Positions 10,457-22,814 of a stretch of DNA of 64,000 nucleotides are shown here, in pieces. The translations under genes and the position numbers were made by a program. This DNA is from Paguma larvata. Taxonomy: Eukaryota > Chordata > Mammalia > Carnivora > Viverridae. The notes under the pieces are model-generated. The model was not told the origin of the DNA, made no database searches, and saw nothing but the letters and a program-made list of their open reading frames with translations. Each line of letters opens with the position of its first letter. The first letter of the stretch is position 1. The stretch spans positions 44,726,659 through 44,790,658 of the forward strand of contig CM057842.1 in assembly GCA_030068075.1 (NCBI GenBank), given 5' to 3'.

Positions 10457-12497
10457 GTAGGCAGTGTTGTGTGCTAATTAGCTGCATGCGTGAATCGAGC
10501 GTGCCACATGAGAGCCACATGTTTCTACTTAACAGGTTGAAACTCTCACAGATGAATTTGGGTTGTGAGTGTGTTTTCTAGCAATTCGTTTTGTCTTTGG
10601 TCTACCATTAAAGTGATAGCTAAAAATATTTCCCTGAAATTAGATATTGGCTCAGTCTCTTGCCCCTCTTTCCAGTACAGCAACCCTCTTGGTGATTTTT
10701 GAATGACTCAAGGAACTTAATTTCACTGCCCATTTTCTTGTGGTCATTAGGAATCATTCTTCTCATTAAACAACAATGTTAGCAGCAAGGACGACGAAAG
10801 CTCCCATTTATGGTATAAATGAGTGCCAGGGGCTCTCCCAAGTGTTCTGTATTCTTGTTTGCTCTTCCAAGTTCTCCATTCTGTGGTAGGTAGTGTTGCT
10901 ATCCCTTTTTAACAGAGAAAATGGAAGCTTCTTTGTGACTGGTCTATAGTTTGAACCTTGAGGTAGCTAATTGTAATGCCTATACTAGGAGCCTCCCAAA
11001 TTCTTAAGAGAGCTTATCTCCCCACCACCAAAGAAATAAAAAATAACAAATAAAAAAGTAAATGAAGGTCTGTCCAGAATTTCTTAAAAATAAATCCTTA
11101 AAGATGTTACAAAACATGGTAAGCACAGTAACAGGTAAAAGTTGGAAGAACTCTGAACTTGACTGTGGGTGTTGATTTGGGTGTGGGGCGGGGGTGGGGG
11201 GCCAGGAGCTCATCGCTTGAAGCACAAATGTGACTTGTCTGATTCCCTGTCTCTAATGATGACTGTTATGGGCTGCAGATTCTGTAGGTGGCACCAAAAT
11301 ATTCAGTGATTAATAAAGTTATCCTAGCAATTTCTGGGAAAGGACCTTGAGTTTCTCACCAGATAAAAACTTGAAGCGTATCCGCTCACTTCATGGGGCT
11401 GTGCAGCTTCAGTGAAGATGCACTTCTCAGACCGTTTCAGGAACAGGACCTTAGCATTTCATCTGAAAGTTCCCAGGGATTCTCAGGCAGAAGTTCCTCA
11501 CATAACATCTCAAAACTATTTCACTTTACTTTCTGTAGTGGGGTCACTCCCCAAATATCTGAGGCCTGGGCAAACATTAGGAGGGTGTTTAGAAATGCAC
11601 TAGAGACCAATTCTTCTTTAAAAAGCTTTAAGAGAGAAAACTGGCAACCCAGTTTCTACTCTGCACTATGAGTATAATGGATCTAGATAGTCACGACAAG
11701 CAGTGTAAATGAGGTGGCATTGGAATTGAGGTCTGCAGGGAAGGACTGATAGATGACTTTGTTTTTCCTGAAAAACATGTCCCCATGTACATTATGTTTC
11801 AGTTATTGCTAATAATAGTGCAAGGCAAGGTCTTAAATAGGCACTTTCTAAACACAGTTGGAATCCATTCCACCAAATGACATAGGCCCTGTCTTCTTAA
11901 GTTTATTCATGTCGTCTCAAGCTCAGTGTGGATGGGAATTTCATTTGTTTCCTCCATTCTCCTATCACCAGCTCATGGCTCCATGCCAAGCATGGAGTAA
12001 CTATTGAATGAATGAATGAACAGACAAATCTTGTGAAAGGATGAGTTCGGGACTAGCTAGGGTGGGTTTATTAGAAACAGGGCTAAAGTGATTGTTATAG
12101 ACTTTATTTTCTTAGGAGTGTTCTAAGACATGTGTAAGTTTGATTTGTCTCTTGAACTCAAACTAGTTTTTGATAATTCTGCACCAAGTCATTGTATTTT
12201 AAAGCCTGAGATAGTTTTGGCTGGATGACTTTAGGTCTCTTGCTGGAAATATATCATTCTTCATCTTACCTACCTACGTTCAGTTACCATCTCTCCTACT
12301 TAGAAGCTGGGTGTCCCTCTTGAAGACAAGTGACTTTATCTCTGTGCTAATAATTAGTACCTTCCTTGTGGGGGTTTTAAGGTTAAAGGAGATAATACTG
12401 TTAAAATGTTTAGTGCATTAATAGTCCATAGTAAGTATGCAATACATGTTCGTTCGCTGCTCTGATTGTGGTTAATAAGAACAATATTCCGTCTTCC
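10457..12497 (+). other. ITPR1: ITPR1 intron within the glycine linker
   Basis: A 2.0-kb intron. It holds a weak MIR-like stretch at about 10795-10975 and a clearer forward MIR relic at about 12285-12460. The rest appears unique. Confidence 0.65.
12285..12460 (+). repeat. MIR SINE relic
   Basis: Forward MIR words: 'aagtgactttatctctgtgc', 'ggttaaaggagataatactg' and a tail resembling 'tagtaagtatgcaataca'. Confidence 0.6.
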
Positions 12498-12503
12498 TAG
12501 CAG
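12498..12503 (+). promoter_or_regulatory. ITPR1: Second tandem NAGNAG acceptor (TAGCAG)
   Basis: Acceptors TAG (12498-12500) and CAG (12501-12503) are three bases apart. The downstream choice joins the split glycine codon to give five glycines in a row. The upstream choice inserts one Ala (codon G|CA) into the glycine run. Both keep the frame. The site falls in the glycine-rich segment called ATPA. Confidence 0.8.
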
Positions 12504-12691
12504 GAGGCTCTGGGTCCAGCTCCACAAGCAGGGGTGAGATGAGCCTGGCAGAGGTTCAATGCCACCTCGACAAGGAGGGTGCCTCCAATCTGGTCATTGA
12601 CCTCATAATGAATGCATCCAGTGACCGAGTGTTTCACGAAAGCATTCTCCTGGCCATCGCCCTTCTGGAAGGAGGCAACACCACTATACAG
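12504..12691 (+). CDS. ITPR1: ITPR1 exon after the glycine linker
   Basis: The exon is 188 bases with the downstream acceptor (191 with the upstream one). It completes a split Gly codon, then reads [20 protein letters not shown] and continues through [15 protein letters not shown] to [10 protein letters not shown]. The donor is CAG|GTAATA. It covers about residues 1777-1839. The glycine-serine part (about 1773-1780) was proposed as the ATPA nucleotide-binding motif; the rest is the start of the following alpha-helical regulatory armadillo-type domain. It ends phase 0 and joins HSFFCRL 29.4 kb downstream. With the downstream acceptor the linker is one residue shorter than the rodent one I remember; the upstream acceptor restores the length with Ala. 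Confidence 0.97.
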
Positions 12692-13448
12692 GTAATATGG
12701 CACCTTGGCTGTTGGTGGCATCCCTACTGAGCAGGGAGAGAATCTCTTCTAGGAGTCAGGCACCCAGGTGATGCCAAGACTCTTCTACAATGGACAGCTC
12801 ATTCTTAGAAAACAAAATTCTGTTCTTTTGAAAAATGAATTGTACCAGTGTCTTCCTTGGTCATTCAGTCATAGGTAAGACTTGGTTTCAAAACACAAGT
12901 TACATTTGAAAATGATAAACTGCTGAGGATGTACAAAGAAAATTAGTCCAAGATCCGGGGCATGGTAGGACGTCCATAAATGTTTGTTCAGTGAATGATT
13001 GAATGAAGTGTTTTTACAATTTTTATCCAAGATCATAGGTGATCCCATCAGAGGATGACCAAAAAGGCGTTTGGAGTGTGTGTGCTATTTGGATTTAATT
13101 TTTATATCTGTGGATACTGGCTATACATTTCCCTACCTTTCAAGTGAAAAGCTCAATACAACCATTGGAACTAGTAACACCAATTTATACTAACAGAAAA
13201 GCCAGGCTAGGTTAGTCAAAGATGTGTAGATGGTTTTTTGTTAGCTGGATATGATAAAAATTTTCAAACAATGATAAAAACTTAATAGAATTCTTGATAG
13301 AAGTCCTTAATAAAGCAATTTTGATGAATTTAATAATATATTTATAATTTTCATGTAGAAATGGCAATTAAAATTATTTCCTTAAATATTTTATTATCCC
13401 TTTATCATGCAGTCTTCCTTTGTTGGCTTTTGAATAAGGGTTTACTTA

Positions 13449-13452
<4 letters not shown>

Positions 13453-13483
<31 letters not shown>
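13453..13483. repeat. (TG)n microsatellite
   Basis: About fifteen uninterrupted TG units; directly downstream begins an L1-like stretch. Confidence 0.95.
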
Positions 13484-13484
<1 letters not shown>

Positions 13485-13485
<1 letters not shown>

Positions 13486-13600
13486 ACATTTCGATAACAG
13501 CTTTACTGAGATACAGCAACAACATAAAATTTGCCCTTATGTGCATATTTGACATTAAATTCTTGGGGCTTGAACTTAAATTCAGAGTCCTGATCAATGG
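13485..13600. repeat. L1-like LINE fragment
   Basis: 'agctttactgagatacagca' followed by 'cataaaatttgcccttatg' resembles the common L1 word 'tttattgagatataattcac' and its continuation. Short and diverged. Confidence 0.45.
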
Positions 13601-15029
13601 AGTCTTGGTTCTTTGTGCAAACCAGACAAGGGCATGCTTTGCTGTGGGGAAGTTTGCCCTGGGCCAGGTTGAATTTCAGCCCCAGCTCCGTCTCCCAGGT
13701 GCCCTGCTGCTTGCACACGCTGCACAGCCAGCTGCGGGGGTCCTGTCTTCCTGCCCTCCATTCCCTGCTTGCCCCAACACACACTTCTGAAGTTCATTAT
13801 TAGGCAATGCCATAACTGGAGATTGGTGCTAGGGGCAAAGTCCAATGCTTGCCGGAGTCATCACTTGCACCGGAGTTGTGACATGTTGGGATTGCTATTT
13901 GATTTTGTCACATGTGAGTCTGACTGTGAGCATGGATGGATCCTTTGGTCATTCTCATCATGGGGATAGGGCCCTCCTACTACCATGTTGGAATGGAAGC
14001 AGTGCTCAAACACTCTTGTCTTTCAACCACATGATTTGCAGTGACTAGATCAGTTGAACTAAACATTTATCGAGTGCTTTGTGTGTACCCAGTGCTTTAG
14101 TAGGGACTCTAAGGCAGTGGTTTCTAGGCACTGGAGCCACTTGGTCTATGAGAATGTTCTCCAGGCATAGCCAAGTATAAAAAATGGAGACATTGTGGTG
14201 AGTTTTTCATAAACCAAGTGTATTCAATTTGAAAGACCATCTTATTATTTTATTTCGGACTTTATATCCTCTCCAATTTTTCTATTCGCTACAATGTCTT
14301 TGCTTTAATGAAAAGATTTCCATGGTGGGTGACAGTTTTTTCTTCCTCTGGCTAAAGAAAAAGTTGGAAACCCTAGGTTATTCCTTCTTCCTAAGTTTTC
14401 TTTTAAAGCTCTACTAATTAGAGAAATCCTAGAATCCTAGAAGCTCAGTCTTGAAGACATTGAAAAATCTAGCAAGGATACAAGAAAACAAACACATGTA
14501 TTTGTCTCCAGGATAATGGTAATGCCATCTAAAAGGTAAGAATGGTAACACAGAACCCCCAAGGAAGAAGTAACCACATTTGTGTGAGGAGTCAATGAAA
14601 GGTTTTTTGATGAGATTGGCTTTGAAGGAGGGCTGTGGGTCTTAAGGGTGGAAATTGGGCGTGGAGCTGGGTCTTGTGGCAGTGCTACTTGGGAGAGAAG
14701 AGAAGGCCCAGAATGCAGGAAGCTGGCAGGGTCCTGGCCGACTGAGCAGAGCTCGCTTAGGGTGGTGAATGGGGACTGGTGGTAGGTGTGAGAGTTTGTA
14801 TGTAGTACAGGGCAGTCCATCAAGGAGACTGGACGCTGCCCTTTAGGACTACAGATCTGGCAGTGTGAAACAGGTGAGTTGAGAACAGGGTCCAGAAGGT
14901 GGCAGTTCAGTAATTAAGTTAATTAGCAGTAATGTCGGGCAGAGCTAACAAGAACTTAAACTGAAAAGAATTCTATGATAAAATTGGTCATAACGCAGGA
15001 GAGGATATTTTCTAGGAGAAGCACCTTTT

Positions 15030-15165
15030 GGGGTGGTGGAGATATTTAACGTCTCTATCCAGGGGGTGATTACATGAGTACATACCTGTTTCACACTCAG
15101 TGACCCATAAATTAAACTTGGTGTGCTTTATTGTACATAAGTTATACCTCAGTAGGAAAGAAAAA
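15030..15165 (+). repeat. L1 3'-end fragment
   Basis: The 'gtacataagttatacctcag' ending resembles the terminal words of old L1 3' UTRs (ttatacctcaataaa). Assigned by eye. Confidence 0.5.
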
Positions 15166-16654
15166 TTCAGGAGAAGAACAGATACTGAACCTAGTGGGGC
15201 AAGAGGGTCAGGGACGGGATATCATGAATGTGGACCCTCCAACATTCCCTGCTTGAGGTTGGACCCTAGACCCACTGATATTTGGTAAATGTTGACCAAA
15301 ATGGGACCGACACCGATGTGTAAGACGAGAAGGTCAGAGGTCCCATTTGGCTTTTTTGAGGCTTTGCAGAGTCTAGATGATGAGATGCATGAAGGCACCA
15401 TTAATTAAGGAATAATGAAACTTGGAAAGGGCTCGCGGGGGCTGAGGGCCTCCGGCGCTAAGGCTGGCTGGCGAGATGAAGTCTGAGGTTCTGGCAGGAT
15501 GCCATGTTTTTTACAGCGTACCCCTCATGGTGATGGCAAGGCACACAGAAGCTGTTTTTCCTTCAAGTTCTTTATCTCGTAAAGTAATTATGAATATTAG
15601 TTTCATGTTTTCACACATTTATTACTCATAAGCTCAGGCTCCAGATGAACTGCCACGATAGAGTTCCAGTAGTTCAGCCTCGCAGAGAGTGGAGATGTTT
15701 TCTCTAAGGGAGCCAGTGTGCTCATGTGTGGGTGAGCCGGGATGGGAGGGCATAGCACTGAGGGCACACGTGTTCACACTTTCTTTCTCCCTTGCCCTGT
15801 CCTCCTCCACCCTCCCCGTTCTGTGATCTCACAGGGTGAAGGGGAGAATGTGGCTCAGTGCTTCAGTGGAGACCCATGGTTCCAGGAAAATTGATTCTAG
15901 GCTAGAGTTGACTTGTGAGATCTCCCTTGGCCTCGAGTTTTCTTTTTCTGGAGGGAATGATGTGGAACTGGGGTTGTGTCTGGAGCCAGTTAAGAACCTT
16001 GAAGCCCCAGGGGGAGTGATTCAAAATTTCGTCCTGCTTTAGAGAAGCTGGTTGAAGCAGTAAATGAGCAGCTGTGGGAAGTTAGTCTGAGTTGGGTTAA
16101 GGCTACCGATGTGACTCTTAAGGATTGCTGAAATACTGTAATTCAAGGCGGGGTAAGGTCCAGCTGTAACTCAATGCTCATTACTTCTGTTCAGATTATC
16201 CTGTAGTGGTTTCAGGAAGGGAAATTGGTCTGAGGTCAGGTGGGCTTCCCTGGATTCTGTTTCTCAGTGACAGGTGGTAGAAATGGCAGTCACAGGGACA
16301 CATAGGGGGCTACAGGGTTCCAGAACTGGGTGTCACCTATCCAGGAAGAGGGCTACAGAAGGACCCTTATGCTTATAAACACCTCTTCCCAGGATTTAGA
16401 ACATGTTTCACGTGGGAAAGGAGAATGAGACCTGCCTTCCAGTATGGGTCTGTGTGGGATTAAGGAGGTTATTCCTGGGTTCCTGTTCCGGTGTCTATCA
16501 AGTGCGAGGCATAAGTATGGACCCCTGGGCTCCTTGTCGCCTTGAATCAGAACCTGTGAGCAATTATTAATATTTTTCCAGGTTCTGCTAGAACCTAGCA
16601 GTGATGTTTGGCTGATTCCATTTCTGAAGTTTTCCTTGGCTTGTGAAAATAATT

Positions 16655-17310
16655 ATGAAAAACATTATGATTAGACAAACTCTAGGTGATCCATATAATG
16701 GAATACTGCTCAGCAATAAAAAGGAACAAACTATTGGGGCACTTGGGTGGCTCAGTTGGTTAAGTGTCTGACTTCACCTCAAGTAATGATCTCGTGGTTA
16801 GTGAGTTAGAACCCTGCGTCAGGCTCTGTGCTGACATCTCAGAATCTGGAGCCTACTTTGGATTCTGTGTCTCCTTCTCTCTGCCCCTCCCCTGCTCGCT
16901 CGCTCTCTCTCTCTCTCTCTCTCAAAAATAAATAAATTAAAAAATTTTTTTAAGAAGGAACAGTTGATAAATGCAATAACTTTACTGCATCTTAAAGGCA
17001 TTATGCTGAGAGAAAAGAGCCAATCTCAAAGGAGGCATACTATTTGGTTCTAATTCTATGATATTCTCGAAAGGACAGGACTGTAGTGATGAAGAATTGC
17101 TCACTATTTGCCAGGAATAGGGGCAGGGGGAGAATTTGATTCTGAAGAAATAGCACAAGGGATTTTTTGTGTGATAACACTATTGTGTGTACTGCTTTTG
17201 GTAGTGGCTGCATGAGTCTTATACATGTGTGAAAGTTCATAGAACTGTACACCAAAAAAGTGAGTTTTACTGTATGATCGTTTTAAAAATTAACAAAAGC
17301 AAAAGCTATA
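16655..17310 (+). repeat. L1 3' region, interrupted by a SINE
   Basis: Left part: 'gaatactgctcagcaataaa' then an AAGGAACAAACTATT word. Right part: 'cttaaaggcattatgctgag' through 'tagaactgtacaccaaaaaa' and 'ttactgtatga'. These are consecutive words of the L1 3' region. The felid SINE at 16736-16951 sits between them, so it inserted later. Old, non-coding copy. Confidence 0.75.
16736..16951 (+). mobile_element. Felid tRNA-Lys SINE (CanSINE), sense
   Basis: It starts GGGGCACTTGGGTGGCTCAG, has the 'aaccctgcgtcaggctctgtg' core, a CT-dinucleotide middle and an AAAAATAAATAAATT tail. An imperfect target duplication (GGAACAAACTATT before; GGAACAGTT after) flanks it. Inserted into an L1. Confidence 0.93.
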
Positions 17311-17324
17311 ATGATGATGATAAT

Positions 17325-17540
17325 AGGCAATTAAGTACTTACTCTGAGCCAGGAACCCTGCTTCAGTATATTTTCATGAATTCTCTCATTTACTCCTCAC
17401 GGTCTCTATAGGTGGTAGATGCCATAATTTCCCCTTTTTGCAAGTAGGAAACTAAAAGGAAAAACCATTAAGGAACTTGCCCCAAATCATACGGTAAGTA
17501 AGTAGCAGAGTCAAGATTTAAACCAGGGCAGCTTGACTCT
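17325..17540 (-). repeat. MIR SINE relic
   Basis: Reverse MIR: 'ttactctgagccaggaaccc', 'gaaactaaaaggaaaaacc', 'ggaacttgccccaaatcata', 'agcagagtcaagatttaaac'. Confidence 0.75.
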
Positions 17541-17964
17541 CTGATCTCCTCCTTACCTGTGATAGCTTCATTCTGTAGGATGATGGTTAAGGTCCGAGAA
17601 AGAATAGTAAGAGCTATATAAAGAAAGATGACTTGCTCCTTCTTACCACTTGTCACCTTGTCACCTTCAGGACAGAGGCATCGGTGGGCCAGGGATAGGT
17701 TCATGGCCACAGAGCTCAGTAGCGAAGACAGTGAGTCTAGCATCCGCTCTCCCTGGACTTGGGCCCTTGCTGTGTATCAAGTCCTTCCACTCAGGCGATC
17801 TCATTGGAATCTGAGAAGACTGAAGTTCAGTGAGAGTTCTGACTTACTCAGAGCTACATACAGAACTAGACTAAATGCCACGTACCTCTTGTCCCTTCCA
17901 CCCCGTTTTAGTTCTCTCACTTTGGTGGCGCTCTCAAAATTTAGTGACTTGAAGCAGTGACCAT

Positions 17965-18330
17965 TCTGACAGCTGTCACACTTCTGTAGGCTTGGGCTTA
18001 GCTTAGTGGTTCTTTTGTACCATGTGATTTTGGCATGGGCTTGATTGGGTAGTTGGCCAAGGTGGCCACTTGGTGCTGGCTCTCATCTGGGAGCTCAATG
18101 AGGACTGTCACCCAGATTGCCTTGGTTCTCCTCTATGCGGCCTTTCCATGTGGTTTGGAATTCTTAGAGCATAGTGGCCGGAGTCTAAGCAATGTTTCAA
18201 GAAGCAAAAAATGGAAGCTACAAACCCTTTTAAGTCCTGGGCCCAGGGGGATTCCTAGAATGTCACTTTGCCACATCCTTTTGGCCAAAGCCAGTCATAA
18301 GGCTTTGTCATAAGGTCAGCCCGGCTTCAG
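17965..18330. repeat. Old LTR-like dispersed repeat, family uncertain
   Basis: The segment 'ccaaggtggccacttggtgc' through 'gcaatgtttcaagaagcaaa' and 'ggccaaagccagtcataagg' matches a widespread mammalian repeat I recognise by wording but cannot name surely. Non-coding, no viral gene present. Confidence 0.45.
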
Positions 18331-19464
18331 AGGTGGGTGAGAAAAGCCCTACCTGTTGTCCAGACGAGGGCATGTGCGTATTAAGAGGGAACTGTGTGGA
18401 GGTGGGCAACTTTGGAGACTGGCTCCTTCCCCCTGCCCCCATTATAATTGATTGATCATCTACCATGGGTCAGTCAAACCCCTGAGTTGGGTGCTAAAGT
18501 TTAAAAAAAAAATGGCACCATTGTCTGCCATAGAGGACCTTTTTTCTCCCTGAAAATTAAGCCCTGTCTTTGCAGAAGTGACGACTCAGGTCATTCCCTT
18601 TCTGGATGATCTGTGAATAGTCATCCCAATCCTGAGGATGAAGTCGGTGGGGCCCGTAGCTCTCCAAAAGTTCTGAATTTCATTGCCCAGACCTTGGAGG
18701 AATCAATTATGGGAATCCAAAAATAAAGACATGCGGTGCTTGCTGGGAACACTAACGGAGAGTTTGCTCCTTTATTCTGAAACCTTGTTATGTATCACAT
18801 CATCACCTAAAGCCCTGAAGTGACAGGAAGCCACATTTAGAATATTTCCCATCCTTGAATAATGGACCATTAGGGACGGTGTCCTCAAGTCTTCGAGCAT
18901 CTTCTGTGTGTGCCCTGGCTAATCTGAGAGGTAGATATTAATCCCCAAAGTCCCCTGACCTGAGTGCCATGAGAGCAGCTCAGATTTCATGGTGAACCCT
19001 GTGCTTACGGGAACAAGGAGATGCTACTACCGCCCTTAGGTTCCGCAAGGTAGGGTGGACACATTGTCACACCATGGAATCAGAATTCTCTTTGAGCAAC
19101 TCCTGCTTTTTCTCCCCACTCTGGCTTCACCCCCTTCCTACCAGCCCTCAGAAGGAATCTTTCTGCTTGGTGTTTTGTAGCAAGTGGGAAACTATAAAAT
19201 AAGCATTTGCTTATGAATTAATTTTTGGCACACTCAGGACTCAGCAAGCCTTACGGCACTTGCATATCCGTCCTTCAAGTCCCTGCCAATTTCTGTGTTC
19301 CTTCCTCCTGAGACGTTCCCACCAGCACCCCGGGGGAAGTTCCCTCTACTTCCTCTTCCCTGCAGGAGGGCAGAGGCTGTCCTCACCTGGAGAAGAGGAC
19401 GAGTAAAGTATATCTTTGAACATATATCATGTTTTGGGCTTTTAAAATTTTTTTTTAGATTTTA

Positions 19465-19492
19465 TTATTTTTTAATGTTTATTTTTGAGAGG

Positions 19493-19532
<40 letters not shown>

Positions 19533-19692
19533 GTGGGGGAGGGGCACAGAGACCAAGACACAGAATCCAAAGCAGGCTCCAGGCTCTGAGCTGTCAGCAC
19601 AGAGCCAGACACAGGGGTCGAACCCACTAACGGTGAGATCATGACCTGAGCCGAAGTCGAACAGTTATCTGACTAAGCCACCAAGGCACCCC
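19465..19692 (-). mobile_element. Felid tRNA-Lys SINE, antisense
   Basis: Reverse complement of the SINE: TTTAATGTTTATTTTTGAGA, a long GA run, then the tRNA-like head ending 'ccaccaaggcacccc'. Approximate target duplication: TGTTTTGGGCTTTT (from 19430) and TGTTTGGGTTTTTT (from 19693). Confidence 0.93.
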
Positions 19693-20280
19693 TGTTTGGG
19701 TTTTTTTTTTTTTTTTTAAAGCAAACACAGATGTTGGGGGATATATGTGCTGATTTGATCATAGAGGACTTCATACCAAATTAAGGAGACAGACATAACA
19801 GAAAATTTTTTTGGACTAATTGCTTCTGGTTGCAGAAGCACAGTGAATTTTATGTATCAAATGGCTGCCCACAGCTATTCCTATGCCAAGTCTAGCCTAC
19901 AGACACACCCGAAAAGGGCTTTCTTTTCTGCACGTACGCAGCTGGAGATGGAAAATGTGAGAAGTGCTCCATCGGGAAACTGGCTCGCAAACTCATCTAA
20001 GAGAGATCCCTAGTCCTTGGGGCCTTTCCCCTACCACACACTTACTTTTTGTGGTTGGCTTAAGAAATCAGCCCAAGAGCCAATATTCTATATGAAATCT
20101 CCCACCCCTTCCAGAAGGAGTTACCAGAAGACCATATTGAAGGAGCACATTGGTCTGGCTACCTCTTACCTCAGTCTGCAGGGAGATGAGGGCAGAAAGG
20201 GCAATTTGATTTGCCTTTGCTGGAAACGGAAGGCCAGTTTGTGAGGACGAGCAGCCTTAGTTTGACAGGATTCTCACCCT

Positions 20281-20302
20281 TAGGAGGAGGAGGAGGAGGA
20301 GA
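20281..20302. repeat. (AGG)n short tandem repeat
   Basis: Five to six AGG units in a row; short, purine-only on the + strand. Confidence 0.85.
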
Positions 20303-20694
20303 TTGGTGTATGAGCAAGTTACGTAAAAGGGTGTTGTTTTTGGCAGGGAAGTCAGAAATGAGTCACTTCTGAGTGGTGTTTTCTGACCTCAGGTTTTATC
20401 CATGTGGGAAATGAGTGTGGCCTGCCACAGTGAGAAGATGGCTCCCACCTCCAGCACTAGTGTGTGTGTGGGGGGTTGGGTTTGGGAACCATTGGTCTTG
20501 AAATAAGAAGGAGGCAGGTGGCCTGTCCACAGCAGGCTTCCCGGGACTCTCTGCCTTTCAGCTGAAGCTCTGAAGGGTCTGAACAGCTGCCTCTTGGCCC
20601 TCCTTTGAGAACTGGTGGTAAAAGGGTCGGAGACTTCCCGGACTCCACCTAGAAGGGCAGCCTCCAGCATGGGAAGGAGCTTGGCCTCCACAGT

Positions 20695-21090
20695 GGAAAC
20701 ACCTGTGTTGGAATCCCAGCTCTGCCCTTAGCCGGTGGGGTGACCTTGGACTTCCTCAGGATGCTTTGAAACTCAGCTTTCTCATCTGTAAAATAAGAGT
20801 TAGAAAAACTAAGTCCCTTCCTTATGGAGCTGTTGAGAGGCGCGTGTCCCAGTAGACAGTGCACGCATGTGAGCTGCTGCCATGGGGACTGCTTGCGTGA
20901 AATGAGGAATGTCCGGATTTGAGCCTTGCTTCTGCCACGTCCCTCTTCAGAACATGGGGCAAAGTCCTTGACCTCCGTCAGCACGGTTGCCAGCTGGAGT
21001 GCAGAATGGTGGTAGTGATCACCTCACAGGGCTCTTAGGACAGTTAGGGCGGCTCACAGCAAGTGCCTCAGACAGTTGCCAGGGTCAGAG
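20695..21090 (+). repeat. Two MIR relics in tandem
   Basis: The first has 'gttggaatcccagctctgcc' and 'ctttctcatctgtaaaataa' (20695-20850). The second has 'tccggatttgagccttgctt' and 'gtgatcacctcacagggctc' (20900-21090). Both forward. Confidence 0.65.
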
Positions 21091-21162
21091 AAGGGTATCA
21101 AAATATGCTGATTTTTTTTATTAATAAACAGTTTTAATTTAAAAAATTGGACTTCATTTTTT

Positions 21163-21370
21163 TAAACATTTATTTATTTCTGAGAGACATAGAGACAGAG
21201 TGTGAGCAGGGGAAGGGCAGAGAGAGAGGGAGGCACAGAATCCGAAGCAGGCTCCAGGCTCTGATGAGCCATTAGCACAGAGCGCGACGTGGGGCTCGAA
21301 CCCACAGACCGTGAGATCTGACCTGAGCTGAGGTCGGCCATTTAACCGACTGAGCCACCCAGGTGCCCCA
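21163..21370 (-). mobile_element. Felid tRNA-Lys SINE, antisense, perfect target duplication
   Basis: Reverse-complement SINE ending GAGCCACCCAGGTGCCCC. An identical 15-base duplication, TGGACTTCATTTTTT, flanks it at 21148-21162 and 21371-21385. The intact duplication suggests a fairly recent insertion. Confidence 0.96.
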
Positions 21371-21688
21371 TGGACTTCATTTTTTAAAATAGATTTCTTG
21401 CCAAAAGGCTGACTCCTGAGCTTTTGCTTTTGTGTAGTGGTTTGCAATCGGGGAGAGGTGGGTGGCGTACTTTGTTTTACCTTGTTTTCATACTCAGTTC
21501 TCAGTTCACTTAAGTCTCTCTGACTGTGTATTTGAAATGATGGTAGAGGTACAGAAGGTTGGGACACTTCCGTGCCTTGGGTACTGGTTACCTTTCCTGA
21601 CAGACATTCTGGGTGAAGCGGGAAGCGAAGGACAGTCTAGTCACTCTGGTTTCAAGTGCTCCCTGACCCAGGTGCTTACTTCCCTTCC

Positions 21689-21711
21689 TTTTTTTTTTTT
21701 TTTTTTTTTTT
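21689..21711. repeat. T23 homopolymer
   Basis: Uninterrupted T-run; no SINE body is attached on either side that I can recognise. Confidence 0.95.
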
Positions 21712-22077
21712 GTGGTCCAAGTAATTTTTTGGCATGTGTACCTTACTGTCTTACCCTTCTTCTCCATTCCCACGAAGCTGATGTGTCACTGAAAGGTCTT
21801 TTAAGACTTTTGGTCTAAATTCAGGTTTTGAGGTAGAAAGTCAACGTTTAAAGGTGGTTACCATTCTCAGGAACATAAGACGTGAATGACTCTCTGAAAA
21901 GTGAAAGTGACACCTCCCACAGCTGGTCATCGCAGCTCTCCAGGTGACGGTGGACACTGGAGAAGGCATTGGGCCTATTGGCTTGGTTTTGCAGTTCAGG
22001 ACAAGAGGTGACTACAGGGATTATCAGCACATCCACAGGTGGCTTCTCCTCACTTGGGTATAAAGAAACACAGTCCT

Positions 22078-22260
22078 GGGGCGCCTGGGTGGCTCAGTTG
22101 GTTAAGTGTCCAACTTCAGCCTAGGTCATGATCTCATAGTTTGTGAGTCTGAGCCCCACGTTGGGCTTCTCTGCTGGCAGGTCAGAGCCTGGAGCCTGCC
22201 CCTCCCCTACTTACACTCTGTCTCTCTCAAAAATAAATAAACGTTAAAAAAGAAAGAAAG
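22078..22260 (+). mobile_element. Felid tRNA-Lys SINE, sense, shortened middle
   Basis: It starts GGGGCGCCTGGGTGGCTCAG and ends with AAAAATAAATAAACG and a GAAA-type tail. The target duplication AAAGAAACAC lies at 22062-22071 and 22261-22270. The CT-rich middle is short compared with the other copies. Confidence 0.95.
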
Positions 22261-22814
22261 AAAGAAACACTGTTGAGTGGCTTTGAGGAGAAAGTGTGCA
22301 CCCCGGCTCATGTTTTTAGAGGAAATGGAGACCCAGTATTACTTTTCCTTTTTCCTGAATAGCACAGCCATCAGTTTAGGCAGAAGTGGACAGGTACATG
22401 TATCTGCTCTTCTGGACTTTCAGTAGAGGACTAAATTTATTGGGGGTTGAGGGGAAATCTTTGGAAGCAGAATGCTAAGCTCTTTCCTTTGTGCAAAACC
22501 TAGAATCAGGAATTGGTTTCTAAGGAGGGTCTTCAGAGGAATCATTGGGTTTTCCATGGTCTCCAACATATGACTAAAGAACAGGAAAAAAAAGTCAGAG
22601 AAGACTTGAAAGAGGTTGTATATTGAGCCATCATTTCATTTTATCCTTTTAAATCCATGAAAAGTCCAGATTTTCCTCCTTTGTTCCTCTTCCTTCAGAT
22701 TTAGCAAGAGGTCTGTGCTCTTCCTAACTTTCCTTGAGGACTTCTAAAGAGGGAGTGAATGCATCTTATGAACTTCCAAGCGGACACCAGATTCTCCTCT
22801 TTTGGCTTGTGATG

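Noticed and set aside
22078..22150. tRNA-like heads of the SINEs as real tRNA genes
   Set aside because: The sequences have tRNA-Lys-derived promoter boxes but lack an intact cloverleaf and sit in SINE bodies with A-rich tails.
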